Shown here: positions 25,361-64,000 of the stretch, in pieces
Position numbering within the stretch: position 1 is the first letter of the stretch
Layout of the letters: every line of letters begins with the position of its first letter
Source of the DNA: Mesocentrotus franciscanus
Lineage: Eukaryota; Echinodermata; Echinoidea; Camarodonta; Strongylocentrotidae
Length of the DNA stretch: 64,000 nt
Assembly: GCA_037976565.1 (NCBI GenBank)
Contig: CP137686.1
Coordinates: forward strand, 4,382,019-4,446,018
Reading direction: 5' to 3'
Notes under the pieces: model-generated
The model's database searches: none
The model's input: the letters and a program-made list of their open reading frames with translations, nothing else
Told to the model about the DNA's origin: nothing
Translations under genes and position numbers: made by a program

Positions 25361-25780
25361 GTGTGCTGTTTGGCTCATAACTGCTGATTTGCTCTCTGAA
25401 AAAGCAACCAAGGCATGACTCCTGGGCCTTGACTCCTGGGCCTTGGCTCCTTCAGACGAGAAAAAACAGTGCGCCGTTTGGCTCGTAATCGCTGATTTGC
25501 TCTCTGAAAAAGCAACCAAGGCACAACTCCTGGCCCGTTCAGACGAGAAAAAACAGTGCACGCTGTTTGGCTCGTAACCGCTGATTTGCTCTCTGAAAAA
25601 GCAACCAAGGCATGACTCCTGGCCTGTTTAGACAAGAGAAAACAGTGCACGCTGTTTGGCTCATAATCGCTGATTTGCTCTCTGAAAAAAAACATCCAAT
25701 ACGTGGCTTCAAGGCTGTTCAGATCAGAGAAAAATTTGAAAATTGTACAGAGAAACGTGTAAAGAATCCAACCTGATTTG
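25361..25780. repeat. Minisatellite, unit about 88-108 bp, four to five units
   Basis: Units with tgtttggctcataactgctg, atttgctctctgaaaaagca, accaaggcatgactcctgg and tcagacgagaaaaaacagtg start near 25361, 25469, 25556 and 25644, with a partial fifth to 25790. The first unit is longer because gactcctgggccttg is doubled. Confidence 0.9.
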
Positions 25781-26168
25781 CTCTCTCTGAAAAAAAAATA
25801 CAATGCAAAGAATCATTTTACAGTGAAAGGGATGTACCCATACAAATATTGTATACAAGTATTGTATAAAGAAACATCTTTCAAAGAAACTACACTGTAG
25901 CTTATTCATATGAAACTGGTATTAATGGAGGATATAAACAGCCCATCATATCTTTTAAATACTGCATGCTTACGATAAGACCGCCCACTTATCCAGTTTC
26001 CTTAACTGGGACATACATGTAGGCATGAGAAGTTAGAACAAGGTTTTATTAGTTTTTGTTGGAAACAATGCTTAGACTTCAGGTCTGTGGTATAAGTATG
26101 TCATTAGGTTTTTGAATGATATTTTGTTATAAATGACAGTCAGGCAAGAAATAATTTAACCACATATA

Positions 26169-26394
26169 CAGTTAGCAACAAAACTATTCATAATAATTCA
26201 TACCCCTTGTAAATTTTATGTTTTTGGTGTTTTTGTAACTCAAGAATGAAAGGTGAACTGGTTGAAATGGGGCCTTGGTTGAATACTTTTAGATGTAAGC
26301 TTTGATAGATACATAAATCAGGAAAAATCAATTTTACACATACTTGAAAAATTACAAAACGTGGTAAGAGTATGATTAATTTAGTTGTTAACTG
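26169..26394. mobile_element. CAGTTAACAACTAAATTATT MITE, copy 2
   Basis: cagttagcaacaaaactatt at the left, taatttagttgttaactg at the right; the inside shares aactcaagaatgaaaggtg (inverted relative to 58841) and ttacaaaac. The left flank is TA. Confidence 0.85.
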
Positions 26395-26845
26395 CACATG
26401 TTCTGGTATAGTATATAAATAATGTACATGTATTTGGTTTTAGAGAGGCCTATTTGGTGAATTTTTTCTAGTCTGAATGAGGGTTTAATGATATTCATTT
26501 GGATGATGTCAACCTCGGCATGTCGTGTGCCGCCCAATTAGCAATCTCTATGGTGGCTGACAGTCGCTACATAGCGTCAGGGTAATCAAATTTGCAAAAT
26601 GATGGGATAAGACTCGACTCTGCTGCCATACTTTATTAGCCGCGACAGACATCAAGTCTTCTCCTGACTTGAGAAAAATGTTGGAGGAACATGCGCAGAG
26701 GGGGCCTCATGTGTTCATGTAGTCCTTGCGGCTTGGAGATGCCCTTTCTTGTTCTTTCTGAACGAGACGCAACTCTTGACAGTTGCTTCAGGAAATTCAG
26801 GCATTGTCCTTGGTTGAAGCTATTGTTAAGTGCATGCAAAGACAT

Positions 26846-26925
26846 CATATCGTCTGCTTGGAGCCAGGAGTTCATTATCTCACATGCCAAAACACCTTTC
26901 TGGCTTCAAAGAGACCATAGATCCC
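26846..26925. repeat. Decayed CCAGAAGGGCG family copy
   Basis: catatcgtctgcttggagcc and aggagttcattatctc, with a diverged partner cacctttctggcttcaaaga. Same layout as the short hairpins. Confidence 0.6.
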
Positions 26926-27567
26926 CTGAGACATCTAGATTTCATAATTTGTTCAAGGAAACTGAACATTTAGTTGACAGTTGACATGCCATTAGATGTT
27001 CATTTACAATGTGTTGCAAAACATCTATTGATTTTGCATCATAACATGGTCATAAAATCAAGTATCATTTTGCCCCAAGGTTTTAGCCGTCATGATCATT
27101 ACTCTGCATAAACATGTTATTGTTGAATGTTGAGAAGTGTTGTTTAAAGCAGAATATACCAGTAGGCCTATTCTATCACATCTTTTGTGCTGGTATGATA
27201 ATGATGATGTAATACTGGGCTGTGTATATAAATACCAGTATGTTTGTACTTTAATGGGTGTAACTTGCTTCTCCCTATTGTGTACCCTCATTATCAATGA
27301 AAATACTGGTTTGCTTTTGTGTGCTTTTCAGACACATGGCTAGATAATTGTTGATAACTAGATCACATATGCATAGTTTGTTACTGTTTTAAACTTGATA
27401 ATAATCATTGCTTTGAATGTTTCCACGCTGGAAGTTTGATAAACTTGTTCTATGTAACCTTCCCTTATGCAATGATACAAATTAAATCAATATTTAAAAT
27501 CAATGAACCTCAATCCAAAAAAAACCATCAATGAATTTAATTTATCTTTTCTTTTTTTATGTTACAG

Positions 27568-63551
<35,984 letters not shown>

Positions 63552-64000
63552 GTAAGTTAAGCAAGGAACGACTCAACTGCTGACAAACTGAACACATATT
63601 AATAGTTACAATAATTATATAACTGACAATATTCATATTGGTGACAGTAATCACATTAGTGTCAATAATCATATTGATGACAATAATCATATTTCATGTA
63701 CTTTGCACTGAAGGAAGAAACACGAATATATTTTGATAGAGACAAGAAATGAACATGCATAGCCAGGGGCAGTACAACAAAAATTAAGAGAATCCCCTCC
63801 CTCCCTCCCTCCCCCTTGAAGAGATTGGTAATTTGACTGAAAGGAAAGAAATTAACATACGGTAAGGAAAAAATTAAAGCCCCACTGCACTACTTGTAGC
63901 TATTTTTTCCCTCTATATAGAAAACAATGCCTAAGCGGTGCCCGTTGTTCCCCCATGATCCTCTTTTTCTTATGTTAATTGAGAGCTGAGTTGATGAGAT
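63552..64000 (+). other. MAP4K4/MINK1/TNIK: Start of intron after exon l
   Basis: Begins with the donor gtaagt. It contains a short CCCT run (63797-63823) and no further exon. Confidence 0.75.

Larger units (their letters stand above)
1..27567. other. Upstream intron or 5' flank, repeat-rich
   Basis: No exon of the kinase or of any other gene was recognised here. The first visible kinase exon needs an upstream exon, so at least the right part is intron; whether the promoter lies inside the window cannot be told. The repeats are listed separately. Stretches with nothing recognisable include most of 1-1620, 3500-3680, 5000-6350, 10700-11960, 12200-13290, 15060-16260, 16700-17240, 18350-18650, 20100-21250 and 24500-25350, apart from simple repeats and TACATGTA words. 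Confidence 0.7.

Noticed and set aside
25361..25780. Regular repeats with similar spacing, CRISPR-like at first sight
   Set aside because: Whole units repeat, including the parts that would be spacers; this is a eukaryotic minisatellite.

Overview
The window is AT-rich, intron-dense animal DNA carrying one recognisable gene: the middle part of a Ste20-family kinase of the germinal-centre kinase IV (Misshapen) group, the orthologue group of vertebrate MAP4K4, MINK1 and TNIK, on the + strand. Twelve exons between 27568 and 63551 can be placed by similarity and by canonical AG/GT borders. Their phases agree from end to end, giving 1400 coding bases (466 codons plus two bases). The N-terminal exons (start codon, glycine loop, VAIK lysine) and the C-terminal exons (rest of the linker, citron-homology domain) are not visible. 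The organism is probably a marine deuterostome, most likely an echinoderm such as a sea urchin. This rests on the gene type, the large repeat-filled introns, tRNA-derived SINEs with (ATT)n tails, very many foldback MITEs, and frequent TACATGTA words. The species assignment is inference.

Layout. 1-27567 has no recognisable exon: it is either intron or 5' flank. It holds SINE pieces, a SINE inserted into a tandem repeat (2.8-3.5 kb), a 5.26 kb TA-flanked segment with perfect 24 bp inverted ends (4311-9567), several palindromic MITEs, minisatellites (14.8, 25.4 kb) and simple repeats. 27568-50365 holds seven exons that encode the kinase domain from helix C to its C-terminal end, with introns of about 0.8 to 8.7 kb. 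50828-63551 holds five exons of the intermediate region: an acidic exon, an exon starting the usual LRR-FLRLQ segment but with only a short glutamine-rich stretch where family members have a long coiled coil, two small basic/proline/serine exons, and a second very acidic exon.

The remaining sequence is mostly repeats. At least ten families of short inverted-repeat elements occur, several with multiple copies inside this one gene. The clearest are a GGGCCCTGTTTCATAAAACT family (five copies), a CAGTCAAACCTGTCTATAG family (five copies), and a CCAGAAGGGCGTTAACTC hairpin family. Intron 47772-50198 contains three decayed copies of the start of the next exon, and a satellite-like array that repeats the nuclear-receptor DR1 word AGGTCAAAGGTCA. 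No second protein-coding gene, tRNA gene, rRNA gene or CRISPR array can be supported. A short remnant of a LINE reverse transcriptase is present at 37.75 kb.
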